Shown here: piece by piece, positions 16,988-26,873 of the stretch
Layout: each line of letters opens with the position of its first letter
Position numbering within the stretch: the first letter of the stretch is position 1
Assembly (NCBI RefSeq): GCF_964253915.1
Contig: NZ_CAXUSG020000005.1
Span: 1-64,000 of the forward strand
Length of the DNA stretch: 64,000 bases
From: Metarhizobium sp964253915
Lineage (GTDB): Bacteria > Pseudomonadota > Alphaproteobacteria > Rhizobiales > Rhizobiaceae
Reading direction: 5' to 3'
Program-made: the position numbers and the translations under genes
Notes under the pieces: model-generated
Told to the model about the DNA's origin: nothing
The model's input: only the letters and a program-made list of their open reading frames with translations
Databases searched by the model: none

Positions 16988-17479
16988 ATGGCCGGTCTTT
17001 CGCAAGCCGTCAGTTCGCTCTTCCTGAAGGAATTCGTCGGCGCCTTTTTCCTGTCGATGCGTTACTTCTTCCGCGCCAAGGCGACGGTGAACTACCCGTT
17101 CGAAAAGGGACCGGTTTCTCCGCGCTTCCGCGGCGAACATGCACTGCGCCGTTATCCCAACGGTGAGGAGCGCTGCATCGCCTGCAAGCTGTGCGAAGCC
17201 ATCTGTCCCGCCCAGGCGATCACCATCGAAGCCGGGCCGCGCCGCAACGACGGCACCCGCCGCACGGTGCGCTACGACATCGACATGGTGAAGTGCATCT
17301 ATTGCGGTTTCTGCCAGGAAGCTTGCCCGGTCGATGCCATCGTCGAAGGTCCGAACTTCGAGTTCGCGACGGAAACGCGCGAAGAGCTCTATTTCGACAA
17401 GGCCCGTCTGCTCGACAATGGCGACCGCTGGGAGCGCGAAATCGCGCGCAACATCGCGATCGACTCGCCGTACCGCTGA
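16988..17479 (+). CDS. nuoI: NADH-quinone oxidoreductase subunit I
   Basis: The 23-kDa ferredoxin-like subunit (163 residues) with two 4Fe-4S clusters (N6a and N6b). Both C-x2-C-x2-C-x3-C-P sets are present: CIACKLCEAICP and CIYCGFCQEACP. The start at 16988 follows GGAG. The N-terminal amphipathic helix (LFLKEFVGAFFLSMRYFF) anchors the subunit to the membrane face. It is of normal length. The 139 bases before nuoJ contain no gene that I can support. Confidence 0.97.
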   Translation: MAGLSQAVSSLFLKEFVGAFFLSMRYFFRAKATVNYPFEKGPVSPRFRGEHALRRYPNGEERCIACKLCEAICPAQAITIEAGPRRNDGTRRTVRYDIDMVKCIYCGFCQEACPVDAIVEGPNFEFATETREELYFDKARLLDNGDRWEREIARNIAIDSPYR

Positions 17480-17618
17480 TCGGCTTTTGAATGTATGCCG
17501 CCCCGGGAACATCCCGTCGCGGTTCAATTAAAACGGAGCGCCGGCAGCGTCATCGAGGCCGGCAAAACTCCATCGGGCAGGGGACAGTCCGCCCGGGGGA
17601 AGACGAAAAGGCACCAAC

Positions 17619-18233
17619 ATGGGTCTGCAGGCTCTTTTTTTCTATCTCTTCGCCTTCATCGCTGTGGCGTCGGCGTTCATGGTGATCTCGGCACGGAATC
17701 CGGTCCATTCGGTTCTGTTCCTGATCCTCACCTTCTTCAACTCCGCCGGCCTTTTCCTGCTGACGGGCGCTGAATTCCTGGCGATGATCCTGCTGGTCGT
17801 TTATGTCGGCGCTGTGGCGGTTCTCTTCCTCTTCGTCGTGATGATGCTCGATATCGACTTCGCGGAGTTGCGCTCGGGCGTTCTCGAATATGCGCCAATC
17901 GGTGCGCTGATCGGGGTCATCCTGGCGGCGGAACTGATCATCGTCATCGGCGGCAGCGTGATCTCGCCGGAAATCGGCAAGACGGTGGCGATGCCCATTC
18001 CGGCGCTGACGGAACGCACCAACACGGCGGCGCTCGGCGACGTTCTCTATACCCACTATGTCTATTTCTTCCAGATCGCCGGCCTTGTGCTCCTGGTCGC
18101 GATGATCGGCGCCATCGTGCTGACGCTGCGTCACCGCCAGAACATCAAGCGGCAGGATATTTCCCAGCAGGTCGCCCGCACGCCGGCAACCGCCGTCGAG
18201 GTGGTCAAGGTCAAGCCGGGGCAGGGCGTCTGA
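17619..18233 (+). CDS. nuoJ: NADH-quinone oxidoreductase subunit J
   Basis: Membrane subunit with five helices (204 residues) that forms the flexible part of the proton pathway. The conserved third-helix region EFLAMILLVVYVGAVAVLFL with its pi-bulge-type YVGAVAVLF is intact. The C-terminal cytosolic tail of about 30 residues ends in KVKPGQGV. It lies upstream of nuoK by 28 bases, as in other alphaproteobacterial operons. Confidence 0.95.
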   Translation: MGLQALFFYLFAFIAVASAFMVISARNPVHSVLFLILTFFNSAGLFLLTGAEFLAMILLVVYVGAVAVLFLFVVMMLDIDFAELRSGVLEYAPIGALIGVILAAELIIVIGGSVISPEIGKTVAMPIPALTERTNTAALGDVLYTHYVYFFQIAGLVLLVAMIGAIVLTLRHRQNIKRQDISQQVARTPATAVEVVKVKPGQGV

Positions 18234-18261
18234 AGCGCGCACGAGGTCAAGGAAACAAAAT

Positions 18262-18570
18262 ATGGAAATCGGTCTTTCCCATTACCTGACGGTCAGTGCC
18301 ATCCTCTTCACGCTCGGTGTTTTCGGCATTTTCCTCAACCGCAAGAACGTCATCGTCATTCTCATGTCGATCGAACTGATCCTGCTTGCGGTCAATATCA
18401 ACATGGTCGCCTTCTCTTCCTTCCTCAACGACATCACGGGTCAGGTCTTCGCCCTGTTCATCCTGACGGTGGCGGCGGCGGAAGCGGCGATCGGTCTTGC
18501 AATTCTCGTGGTCTTCTATCGTAACCGCGGCTCCATCGCCGTCGAAGACGTCAATGTGATGAAGGGCTGA
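18262..18570 (+). CDS. nuoK: NADH-quinone oxidoreductase subunit K
   Basis: Small membrane subunit (102 residues, three helices) homologous to MrpC of cation/proton antiporters. The two membrane-buried glutamates used in proton transfer are visible in ILMSIELILLAVNIN and AAAEAAIGLAIL. The start has AAGGAAAC upstream. The stop is seven bases before nuoL. Confidence 0.97.
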   Translation: MEIGLSHYLTVSAILFTLGVFGIFLNRKNVIVILMSIELILLAVNINMVAFSSFLNDITGQVFALFILTVAAAEAAIGLAILVVFYRNRGSIAVEDVNVMKG

Positions 18571-18577
18571 ACCGGCT

Positions 18578-20581
18578 ATGATCCTTTACAAAGCCATCGT
18601 TTTCCTTCCCCTGATCGGCGCCATCATCGCCGGCCTGTTCGGTCGCGCCATCGGCGCCAAGGCTTCGGAATACGTCACCACCGGCCTGATGATCGTGGTG
18701 GCGATCCTCTCGTGGATCGCATTCTTCACCGTGGCGCTCGGCCATGGCGAAGGCCATGAGGTGATCAAGGTCTCCGTCCTGCGCTGGATCCAGTCCGGCG
18801 GCATCGACGTCGAGTGGGCCTTCCGCGTCGATACGCTGACCTCGGTGATGTTCGTCGTCGTTAACACCGTCTCGACCCTGGTGCACCTCTATTCGATCGG
18901 CTACATGCACCACGATCCGCATCGGCCGCGCTTCTTCGCCTATCTGTCGCTGTTCACCTTCATGATGCTCATGCTCATCACGTCGGACAACCTGCTGCAG
19001 ATGTTCTTCGGCTGGGAAGGCGTGGGCCTGGCGTCCTACCTGCTCATCGGCTTCTGGTTCAAGAAGCCCTCAGCCAATGCGGCGGCGATGAAGGCCTTCA
19101 TCGTCAACCGTGTCGGTGACTTCGGCTTCATCCTCGGCATCTCCGGCGTCTTCGTTCTGTTCGGCTCGATCAACTTCGAGACGATCTTCGCAACGGCTGC
19201 GACCTACCTGCCGGCCGAAGGTGCTGTCGAGGGCGGCGAAGCCGTGATCAACCTCTTCGGCATGCATCTCGACAAGGCGCATGCGCTGACCGCCGTCTGC
19301 CTGCTGCTCTTCATGGGCGCCATGGGCAAGTCGGCGCAGTTCCTGCTGCACACCTGGCTGCCGGACGCCATGGAAGGGCCGACGCCGGTATCGGCGCTCA
19401 TCCACGCCGCAACCATGGTCACCGCCGGCGTGTTCCTCGTCGCCCGCATGTCGCCGCTGTTCGAACTGTCGCATGATGCGCTGACCGTCGTCACCGTCAT
19501 CGGCGCCATCACCGCCTTCTTTGCGGCGACCGTCGGCCTGGTGCAGAACGACATCAAGCGCGTCATCGCCTATTCGACCTGCTCGCAGCTCGGCTACATG
19601 TTCGTGGCGCTGGGCGTCGGCGCCTATGGCGCTGCGATCTTCCACCTGTTCACGCACGCCTTCTTCAAGGCGCTGCTGTTCCTTGGCGCCGGCTCGGTCA
19701 TCCATGCCGTCGACGGCGAGCAGGACATGCGCTACATGGGCGGCCTGCGCAAGCACATCCCGGTGACCTTCTGGATGATGACCATCGGCACGCTGGCACT
19801 GACCGGCGTCGGCATCCCCGGCACGATGTTCGGCTTTGCCGGATTCTTCTCCAAGGACGTGATCATCGAATCCGCCTACGCCTCGCATTCGGCGGTTTCC
19901 GGCTTTGCCTTCACGCTGCTGGTCATCGCCGCGCTGTTCACCAGCTTCTATTCCTGGCGCCTGGCCTTCCTCACCTTCTTCGGCAAGCCGCGTGCGTCGC
20001 ACGAGGTCATGCATCACGTGCATGAATCGCCGATGGTGATGTTGCTGCCGCTTTATATCCTGGCAGTCGGCGCGGTTCTCGCCGGCGTGATCTTCGAAGG
20101 TTACTTCTTCGGTCACCACTATGCCGAATTCTGGAAGGGCGCATTGTTCACCCTGCCGGAAAACGAGATCCTCGAACACTTCCATCATGTGCCACTGCTG
20201 GTGAAGTGGAGCCCGTTCATCGCGATGGTCACCGGTTTCGTCACCGCCTGGTACATGTACATCAAGTCGCCGGAAACGCCGAAGATCCTGGCCCAGCAGC
20301 ATCGCGTGCTCTACCAGTTCCTGCTCAACAAGTGGTACTTCGACGAACTCTACGACTTCCTGTTCGTCCGTTCCGCCAAGGCGCTTGGCCGCTTCCTCTG
20401 GAAGAAGGGTGACGTTGCCGTGATCGACACCTACGGCCCGAACGGCATTGCCGCCCGCGTCGTCGACGTGACCAACCGCGTTGTGCGCCTGCAGACCGGT
20501 TACCTCTATCATTATGCCTTTGCCATGCTGATCGGCGTTGCGGCGCTCGTCACCTGGATGATGCTCGGGAGTTCCTTCTGA
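18578..20581 (+). CDS. nuoL: NADH-quinone oxidoreductase subunit L
   Basis: Largest antiporter-like proton-pumping subunit (667 residues, about 16 helices, including the long lateral helix near the C-terminus). The helix-5 glutamate lies in FFGWEGVGLASYLLIGFW, and the helix-7 lysine region is GKSAQFLLHTWLPDAMEGPT. The discontinuous helix motif around STCSQLGYMFVALG is present. The length is normal for the family. Its stop TGA overlaps the ATG of nuoM by one base (TGATG). Confidence 0.97.
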   Translation: MILYKAIVFLPLIGAIIAGLFGRAIGAKASEYVTTGLMIVVAILSWIAFFTVALGHGEGHEVIKVSVLRWIQSGGIDVEWAFRVDTLTSVMFVVVNTVSTLVHLYSIGYMHHDPHRPRFFAYLSLFTFMMLMLITSDNLLQMFFGWEGVGLASYLLIGFWFKKPSANAAAMKAFIVNRVGDFGFILGISGVFVLFGSINFETIFATAATYLPAEGAVEGGEAVINLFGMHLDKAHALTAVCLLLFMGAMGKSAQFLLHTWLPDAMEGPTPVSALIHAATMVTAGVFLVARMSPLFELSHDALTVVTVIGAITAFFAATVGLVQNDIKRVIAYSTCSQLGYMFVALGVGAYGAAIFHLFTHAFFKALLFLGAGSVIHAVDGEQDMRYMGGLRKHIPVTFWMMTIGTLALTGVGIPGTMFGFAGFFSKDVIIESAYASHSAVSGFAFTLLVIAALFTSFYSWRLAFLTFFGKPRASHEVMHHVHESPMVMLLPLYILAVGAVLAGVIFEGYFFGHHYAEFWKGALFTLPENEILEHFHHVPLLVKWSPFIAMVTGFVTAWYMYIKSPETPKILAQQHRVLYQFLLNKWYFDELYDFLFVRSAKALGRFLWKKGDVAVIDTYGPNGIAARVVDVTNRVVRLQTGYLYHYAFAMLIGVAALVTWMMLGSSF

Positions 20582-22092
20582 TGACCGATTGGCCCATTCT
20601 TTCAACGGTCACGTTCCTGCCGCTGGTCGGCGTCCTCTTCCTGCTGCTCACGAGGGATGACACGCCGAACGGCCGGCGGAACGTGCTGAACGTCTCGCTG
20701 TTCACGACGCTGTTCACCTTCCTCGTGTCGCTGTTCATCTGGATCGGTTTCGACAATTCGAACCCGGGCTTCCAGATGGTAGAAAAGGCTGCATGGCTCG
20801 GCACCGGCATCGGCTATCACGTCGGCGTCGACGGCATTTCTATGCTGTTCGTCATCCTGACGACGCTTCTGATGCCCTTCTGCATCCTCGCCAGCTGGCT
20901 CTCGATCGAGAAGCGGCTGAAGCAGTATATGATCGCCTTCCTGATGCTGGAAACGCTGATGATCGGCGTCTTCGTGTCGCTCGACATCGTGCTGTTCTAC
21001 GTCTTCTTCGAAGGCGGCCTGATCCCGATGTTCCTGATCATCGGCGTCTGGGGCGGCAAGGATCGCGTCTACGCCAGCTACAAGTTCTTCCTCTATACGC
21101 TGCTCGGCTCGGTGCTGATGATGCTCGCCATCATGGCGATGTACTGGCAGGCTGGCACCACCGACATCACCGAACTGCTGAAGTACCAGTTCCCGGCAGG
21201 TCTGCAGACTTGGCTGTGGCTCGCCTTCTTTGCTTCGTTTGCGGTGAAGATGCCGATGTGGCCGGTACACACCTGGCTTCCGGATGCGCACGTTCAGGCG
21301 CCGACCGCAGGGTCGGTCATCCTGGCCGGCATTCTCTTGAAGCTCGGCGGCTACGGCATGATCCGCTTCTCGCTGGCCATGTTCCCGCTCGCTTCCGACT
21401 ATTTCGCGCCGATGGTCTTCGCCTTGTCCGTCATCGCCATCATCTACACCTCGCTGGTGGCGCTGATGCAGGAGGACATGAAGAAGCTGATCGCCTACTC
21501 CTCGGTCGCCCACATGGGTTACGTGACGATGGGTATCTTCGCGGCCAACGTCCAGGGCGTCCAGGGCGCGCTGTTCCAGATGATTTCGCACGGCTTCGTG
21601 TCGGGCGCGCTCTTCCTCTGCGTCGGCGTGGTCTATGATCGCCTGCATACCCGCGAGATCGCTGCCTATGGCGGCCTGGTCAACAACATGCCGAAGTATG
21701 CCTTCGCCTTCATGGTCTTTACCATGGCGAACGTCGGCCTGCCCGGTACGTCCGGCTTCATCGGTGAATTCCTGACCCTGATCGGCGTCTTCCGCGCCAA
21801 CACCTGGGTTGCGCTCTTCGCCGCGACGGGTGTGATCCTGTCGGCTGCCTATGCCATGTGGCTCTATCGCCGCATGGTTTTCGGCGCGCTGGAGAAGGAA
21901 AGCCTGAAGGCGCTGTTCGATCTCTCCCCGCGCGAACAGGTTCTTCTCTACCCCCTGATCGTTCTGACGATCTTCTTCGGCGTCTACCCGGCACCGATCT
22001 TCGATGCGACGGCAGCCTCCGTGGATCTGCTGGTCAACAATTATACTGCAGCCTTGCAGGCAGCGCACGATGTCGCGCTGTCGGTGAAATGA
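20581..22092 (+). CDS. nuoM: NADH-quinone oxidoreductase subunit M
   Basis: Second antiporter-like proton pump (503 residues, 14 helices). The key glutamate is in FYVFFEGGLIPMFLIIGVWG and the lysine motif in VKMPMWPVHTWLPDAHVQAP. The signature SSVAHMGYVTMGIF, close to that of NuoL and NuoN, is intact. It is translationally coupled to nuoL by a one-base overlap and lies 18 bases before nuoN. Confidence 0.97.
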   Translation: MTDWPILSTVTFLPLVGVLFLLLTRDDTPNGRRNVLNVSLFTTLFTFLVSLFIWIGFDNSNPGFQMVEKAAWLGTGIGYHVGVDGISMLFVILTTLLMPFCILASWLSIEKRLKQYMIAFLMLETLMIGVFVSLDIVLFYVFFEGGLIPMFLIIGVWGGKDRVYASYKFFLYTLLGSVLMMLAIMAMYWQAGTTDITELLKYQFPAGLQTWLWLAFFASFAVKMPMWPVHTWLPDAHVQAPTAGSVILAGILLKLGGYGMIRFSLAMFPLASDYFAPMVFALSVIAIIYTSLVALMQEDMKKLIAYSSVAHMGYVTMGIFAANVQGVQGALFQMISHGFVSGALFLCVGVVYDRLHTREIAAYGGLVNNMPKYAFAFMVFTMANVGLPGTSGFIGEFLTLIGVFRANTWVALFAATGVILSAAYAMWLYRRMVFGALEKESLKALFDLSPREQVLLYPLIVLTIFFGVYPAPIFDATAASVDLLVNNYTAALQAAHDVALSVK

Positions 22093-22110
22093 CGACAGGA
22101 ATCTTAGGAC

Positions 22111-23553
22111 ATGACGGCTGAAATTCTGCTCGCAAGTCTGCATCTCGCAACGCCGGAAATCATTCTGGCGATAGGCGCCCTGGCGCTTCTGATGATCGGT
22201 GTGTTCTCCGGCGAAAAGTCGGGGACCACGGTAACCGTGCTCGCCATCCTGCTGCTGGTCGTCTCCGGCGGCTGGATGCTGCTGTCGGGTGCCGACGGCC
22301 TGGCGTTTGGCGGTGTGTTCGTATCGGATGCCTTTGCCCGCTTCCTCAAGGTCGTGGCGCTGATCGGTTCGGTGGTGGCGATCATCATGACGCTCGGTCA
22401 GTCGCGCTCCGAACATCTCAACCAGTTCGAGTTCCCGGTACTTCTGGTGCTGGCGACGCTCGGCATCCTGTTGATGATCTCGGCCAACGACCTGATCTCC
22501 GCCTATCTGGCGCTCGAACTGCAGTCGCTGGCGCTCTATGTCGTCGCGGCCATCAACCGTGATAGCCTGAAGTCCACCGAAGCCGGCCTGAAATATTTCG
22601 TTCTCGGCGCTCTGTCTTCGGGCATGATGCTCTACGGCATGTCGCTGGTCTACGGCTTCACTGGCCATACCGGTTTTGCCGAAATCGCTACCGCGCTTTC
22701 CAGCGAAACCCGCTCCGTCGGCCTGCTGTTCGGCCTCGTTTTCGTGCTGACCGGTTTTGCCTTCAAGATCTCGGCCGTGCCGTTCCACATGTGGACGCCG
22801 GACGTATACGAAGGTGCGCCGACCCCGGTGACCGCCTTCTTTGCCGCAGCACCGAAGATCGCCGCCATGGCCATGCTCGTGCGCATCGTCGGCACCGCCT
22901 TCGAGCCGATCAAGCTCGACTGGCAGCAGGTGATCTCCTTTATCGCCATTGCCTCGATGGTGCTCGGTGCCTTCGCTGCCATCGGCCAGCGCAACATCAA
23001 GCGACTGATGGCCTATTCCTCCATCGGTCACATGGGTTACGCGCTCGTCGGTCTCGCGGCCGGCACCAAGACCGGTGTTTCCGGCGTACTGATCTACATG
23101 ACCATCTACATGGTCATGACGCTCGGCACCTTCGCCTGCATCATGGCGATGCGCCGCAAGGACGGCGGCGTGACGGAAAACATCGACGATCTCGCCGGTC
23201 TTTCCGCCACCAACCCGTTCATGGCGGTCGTGCTGACGGCGCTGATGTTCTCGCTTGCCGGCATTCCGCCGCTCGCCGGCTTCTTCGGGAAGTATTTTGT
23301 CTTCGTCGCGGCCATCGAGGCCAAGCTCTATGCGCTGGCGATCATCGGTGTGCTCGCTTCCGTCGTCGGCTGCTACTACTATCTGCGCGTCATCAAGCTG
23401 ATGTGGTTCGATGAGGCCAAGGGTGAGTTTGCCCGCACCTCCGGCGTGCTGCGTCTGGTCTTTGGCCTGTCCGGCCTGTTCGTCGCAGGCTACGTGCTGA
23501 TCGGCGGCCCGCTCGGGGCTGCTGCGGAAGCGGCCTCCGCTTCGTTCTTTTGA
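22111..23553 (+). CDS. nuoN: NADH-quinone oxidoreductase subunit N
   Basis: Third antiporter-like proton pump (480 residues, 14 helices), the last complex I subunit in the operon. The conserved YLALELQSLALYVVAA contains the glutamate, and FKISAVPFHMWTPDVYEGAP has the lysine and the DVYEG motif typical of NuoN. YSSIGHMGYALVGL is also present. Its TGA overlaps the birA ATG by one base, linking complex I to the biotin ligase on one transcript. Confidence 0.97.
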   Translation: MTAEILLASLHLATPEIILAIGALALLMIGVFSGEKSGTTVTVLAILLLVVSGGWMLLSGADGLAFGGVFVSDAFARFLKVVALIGSVVAIIMTLGQSRSEHLNQFEFPVLLVLATLGILLMISANDLISAYLALELQSLALYVVAAINRDSLKSTEAGLKYFVLGALSSGMMLYGMSLVYGFTGHTGFAEIATALSSETRSVGLLFGLVFVLTGFAFKISAVPFHMWTPDVYEGAPTPVTAFFAAAPKIAAMAMLVRIVGTAFEPIKLDWQQVISFIAIASMVLGAFAAIGQRNIKRLMAYSSIGHMGYALVGLAAGTKTGVSGVLIYMTIYMVMTLGTFACIMAMRRKDGGVTENIDDLAGLSATNPFMAVVLTALMFSLAGIPPLAGFFGKYFVFVAAIEAKLYALAIIGVLASVVGCYYYLRVIKLMWFDEAKGEFARTSGVLRLVFGLSGLFVAGYVLIGGPLGAAAEAASASFF

Positions 23554-24317
23554 TGGATGACAGGAGACATAGCCGGGCGACGCAGACCGATGTCCGGCAC
23601 GAGGCGCTCGGCGATGTCTCTTCCACCAATACCGAATGCCTGGCGCGTGCGCGCGCCGGCGATCCGGGGCAACTCTGGATCACAGCCCGCCGTCAGACCG
23701 GCGGGCGCGGCCGCCGCGGGCGGCCCTGGGCCTCGGAGCCCGGCAATCTCTACGCTTCCCTTCTGCTGATCGATCCCGCGCCGCTTGACCGGCTGCCATC
23801 CCTGCCGCTTGCCGTGGCTGTTGCCGTGCACGATGCAATCCGCAAGGTGGTGCCGCCTGGCGCCGAACCCGTCGAGATCAAATGGCCGAATGATATCCTG
23901 ATCGGCCGCAAGAAGACCTGCGGCATCCTGCTCGAAAGCGAAAACCTTTCCGACGGACGCCAGGCGCTGGTCATCGGCATCGGCATCAACATCGCCGTCA
24001 TGCCCGATAGCGCTCAATATCCGGTCACCTCGTTGGCTGCACAGGGTGCCGCCGTTTCTCCCGACGAACTGTTTGCGCATCTCTACGTTTCGATGAACGA
24101 TATGTTGGTGCTTTGGAACCGCGGACGCGGTATCGCTTCGGTGGTGGAGTTGTGGCGTCGGGGCGCCTGCGGGGTTGGAGAAAAGATTACCGTCAACCTG
24201 CCGGACAAGTCGCTTTCCGGGCAGTTCGCAGGTATTGATGACAACGGTTTGCTGATGCTCGATACCGGCGGCGGGCGGTTGTTGCCGATTGCTGCGGGCG
24301 ACGTCTTTTTCGAATGA
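23553..24317 (+). CDS. birA: Biotin--[acetyl-CoA-carboxylase] ligase, catalytic form
   Basis: Attaches biotin to carboxylase carrier proteins via biotinyl-AMP. The 254-residue protein has the ligase motif GGRGRRGRPWASEPGNLYAS and the lysine-bearing IKWPNDILIGRKKTCGILLE. It lacks the N-terminal helix-turn-helix of E. coli BirA, so it is an enzyme and not a repressor. The start at 23553 overlaps the nuoN stop; a TTG one codon earlier is possible but unneeded. The C-terminal SH3-like domain is present. nuoN-birA-rnj is a common alphaproteobacterial order. Confidence 0.95.
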   Translation: MDDRRHSRATQTDVRHEALGDVSSTNTECLARARAGDPGQLWITARRQTGGRGRRGRPWASEPGNLYASLLLIDPAPLDRLPSLPLAVAVAVHDAIRKVVPPGAEPVEIKWPNDILIGRKKTCGILLESENLSDGRQALVIGIGINIAVMPDSAQYPVTSLAAQGAAVSPDELFAHLYVSMNDMLVLWNRGRGIASVVELWRRGACGVGEKITVNLPDKSLSGQFAGIDDNGLLMLDTGGGRLLPIAAGDVFFE

Positions 24318-24333
24318 TTTGGAACCAGATAAT

Positions 24334-26001
24334 ATGACAAATAAAGAAGAACTGGTGTTTGTGCCGCTCGGCGGCGTCGGCGAGATCGGCATGAATCTCG
24401 CGCTCTACGGTTATGGGGCGCCTACCAATCGTCAATGGATCATGGTCGATTGCGGCGTGACCTTTCCGGGTCCGGACCTGCCGGGCGTGGACCTCGTCCT
24501 TCCGGACATCAGCTTCCTCGCCAGTGAGCGCAAGAACCTCAAGGCGATCATCATCACCCATGCGCATGAAGACCATTATGGTGGCCTGAACGACCTCTGG
24601 CCTGGCCTCAACGTGCCGGTCTACGCCTCCGGTTTCACGGCCGGCCTGCTGGAGGCCAAGCGCCGTTACGAGGAATCGCGTGGCGATATTCCGGTAACGC
24701 CGTTCAAGGCGGGTGACGTGATCAATGTCGGCCCGTTCAGCATCGAGGCTGTTGCCGTCAATCACTCGATCCCCGAGCCGATGGCGCTGGTGATCCGCAC
24801 GCCGCTCGGCAATGTCGTCCACACCGGCGACTGGAAGATCGATGCTCAGCCGTCGCTCGGTCCGCTGACCAACGAGAAGCGCTTTCGCGAGATCGGCGAC
24901 GAAGGCGTCCTCGCCCTGATGTGCGACAGCACCAATGCGCTGCGCGATGGCGTTTCGCCCTCGGAGCAGGAGGTTTCCGACAGCCTGCAGAAGGTCATTG
25001 AAACCGCTGAGGGCCGGGTGGCGATCACCACGTTCTCCTCGAATGTCGGCCGTATCCGTTCGGTCGCCGAGGCCGCCGACAAGGCAGGCCGCGAAGTCCT
25101 GCTGCTCGGCAGTTCGCTGAAGCGCGTCGTCGACGTGGCCCGCGACGTCGGCATCATGGAAGGCATCAAGCCGTTTATCGGCGAGGACGAATACGGTTAC
25201 ATCCCCCGCGACAAGGTCGTCGTCATCCTGACCGGCAGCCAGGGCGAACCCAGAGCGGCGCTGGCCAAGCTGGCACGCGACGAGATGCGCAACATCGCGC
25301 TCACCGCCGGCGACCTCGTGGTTTTCTCCTCACGCGCCATTCCCGGCAATGAGAAGGCGATCCAGGACATCAAGAACGGCCTCATCGAGCAGGGCGTGCA
25401 AGTGCTGACCGATTCCGAGGCGCTCGTGCACGTCTCCGGCCATCCGCGCCGCAGCGAGTTGCAGCAGATGTATGCGTGGACGCGGCCGGAAATCCTCGTT
25501 CCCGTCCACGGCGAGGCGGCGCATCTGACGGCGCAGCGCGAACTCGGCCTGCAGTCCGGCATCGCCAATTCGCCGCGCGTACGCAACGGCGACATCCTGC
25601 GGCTTGCTCCGGGGCCGGCCGAGGTGGTGGGCGAGGCGCCGCATGGCCGCATCTTCAAGGATGGCAAGCTGATCGGCGATTTCGACGAGATGGGTATCGG
25701 CGAACGCCGCAAGCTGGCCTTCGTCGGCCATGTCGCGGTGAATGTGCTGCTCGACAGCCGTTTCGATTTCGTTGGCGACCCGGTTGTCGTGCCGGTGGGC
25801 CTGCCGGAATTCGACTATGAAGGCGAGGACATGAACGACACGCTGTACGATGCCGTGCTCGGCGCCGTCGAAAGCATCCCGCGTGCCCGTCGCAAGGATC
25901 TCGACACCGTTCGCGAGGCGGTCCGTCGTGCCATTCGCGCCGCTGCAAACGAGGCATGGGGTAAAAAGCCTGTCGTCACTGTCTTCCTGACGAAGATCTG
26001 A
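24334..26001 (+). CDS. rnj: Ribonuclease J
   Basis: A beta-CASP metallo-beta-lactamase ribonuclease (555 residues) with 5'-to-3' exonuclease and endonuclease activity on mRNA and rRNA precursors. The zinc motif H76-A-H78-E-D80-H81 is intact, with HTGDWKID and the beta-CASP motif segments LTGSQGEPRAAL and VHVSGHPRRSELQQM. I start at MTNKEELV because the upstream frame overlaps birA and lacks a family match. Alphaproteobacteria use RNase J in addition to RNase E. The gene lies 16 bases after birA. Confidence 0.95.
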   Translation: MTNKEELVFVPLGGVGEIGMNLALYGYGAPTNRQWIMVDCGVTFPGPDLPGVDLVLPDISFLASERKNLKAIIITHAHEDHYGGLNDLWPGLNVPVYASGFTAGLLEAKRRYEESRGDIPVTPFKAGDVINVGPFSIEAVAVNHSIPEPMALVIRTPLGNVVHTGDWKIDAQPSLGPLTNEKRFREIGDEGVLALMCDSTNALRDGVSPSEQEVSDSLQKVIETAEGRVAITTFSSNVGRIRSVAEAADKAGREVLLLGSSLKRVVDVARDVGIMEGIKPFIGEDEYGYIPRDKVVVILTGSQGEPRAALAKLARDEMRNIALTAGDLVVFSSRAIPGNEKAIQDIKNGLIEQGVQVLTDSEALVHVSGHPRRSELQQMYAWTRPEILVPVHGEAAHLTAQRELGLQSGIANSPRVRNGDILRLAPGPAEVVGEAPHGRIFKDGKLIGDFDEMGIGERRKLAFVGHVAVNVLLDSRFDFVGDPVVVPVGLPEFDYEGEDMNDTLYDAVLGAVESIPRARRKDLDTVREAVRRAIRAAANEAWGKKPVVTVFLTKI

Positions 26002-26024
26002 CCGGACCTGGGGAGGAGACCGTC

Positions 26025-26429
26025 ATGCTCGGACGCATCAACCACATCGCCATCGCCGTGCCGGATATCGGCAAGGCCTCCGACGCCTATCGCGACACGC
26101 TGGGTGCTGCGGTGTCGCAGAAGCAGGCCCTACCGGAACACGGCGTTACGGTGGTTTTCGTGGAACTGCCGAACACCAAGGTGGAACTGCTGGAGCCGCT
26201 TGGCGAAAACTCTCCGATAGGTGCCTTCCTGGCGAAGAACCCGGACGGGGGTATGCATCATATCTGCTACGAAGTGGATGACATCCTTGCCACCCGCGAC
26301 CGCCTTGTCGCTGCCGGCGCTCGGGTACTCGGTAACGGCGAGCCGAAGATCGGTGCGCATGGCAAGCCGGTGCTTTTCCTGCATCCCAAGGATTTTTTCG
26401 GCACCCTGATCGAGCTGGAACAGCTGTGA
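26025..26429 (+). CDS. mce: Methylmalonyl-CoA epimerase
   Basis: A VOC (glyoxalase/dioxygenase) fold protein of 134 residues that interconverts (R)- and (S)-methylmalonyl-CoA in propionate metabolism. The family features are visible: INHIAIAVPDIGKA with the first metal His, the middle HHICYEVDDI with the second, and a late FLHPKDFFGTLIELEQ with the terminal Glu ligand. It follows the RNase J gene by 23 bases with GGGGAGGAG upstream. The length is exact for the family. Confidence 0.93.
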   Translation: MLGRINHIAIAVPDIGKASDAYRDTLGAAVSQKQALPEHGVTVVFVELPNTKVELLEPLGENSPIGAFLAKNPDGGMHHICYEVDDILATRDRLVAAGARVLGNGEPKIGAHGKPVLFLHPKDFFGTLIELEQL

Positions 26430-26603
26430 CAATAAGGCCGGTTTGAGCTTGGCCGGCTTTGGCCCTATAAGGCCTCTCCATTGCCGCGTGCCTCTCGAGA
26501 CGTACTAAAGCACTGTAGCACCATGCAGTAAGCCGTTCGCCCGGCTGAAACCAAGCGATGGGCAACTCCGCATGCAGAGCGGCAAGGCCCGGAAGGACGA
26601 CCG

Positions 26604-26873
26604 ATGCAGCTTTTTTCCATCTTTGCAGTGTATTTCATCGTCTGGTGGATCACGCTTTTCGCAATCCTGCCGATTGGCCTGCGCACGCAGGCGGAAGACG
26701 ACCATGTCGTGCCAGGTACCGTGGAAAGCGCCCCGACGCGCTTCCAGGCGAAAAAGGTGCTGCTGCTGACGACGCTGGTCTCGGCTGTGCTCTACGGCAC
26801 GTGGTATCTCTGTTCCGTCTATCTCGGCTTCGGCCTCGATTCCTTGCCGCGCTTCGTGCCCAAATTCGATTGA
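26604..26873 (+). CDS. DUF1467 family membrane protein
   Basis: A protein of 89 residues with two membrane helices (about 4-24 and 50-72). The strongly conserved YFIVWWITLFAILPIGLRTQ and the following EDDHVVPGTVESAP identify the DUF1467 family, restricted to alphaproteobacteria. The family has no assigned function and often lies beside mce, as here. A 174-base gap separates it from mce and includes a weak GGCCGG hairpin just after the mce stop. Confidence 0.88.
   Translation: MQLFSIFAVYFIVWWITLFAILPIGLRTQAEDDHVVPGTVESAPTRFQAKKVLLLTTLVSAVLYGTWYLCSVYLGFGLDSLPRFVPKFD

Noticed and set aside
20602..23031. 809-codon open frame on the minus strand
   Set aside because: It lies fully antisense to nuoM and nuoN, which have intact family motifs. 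Long antisense frames are common in high-GC DNA with this codon bias.
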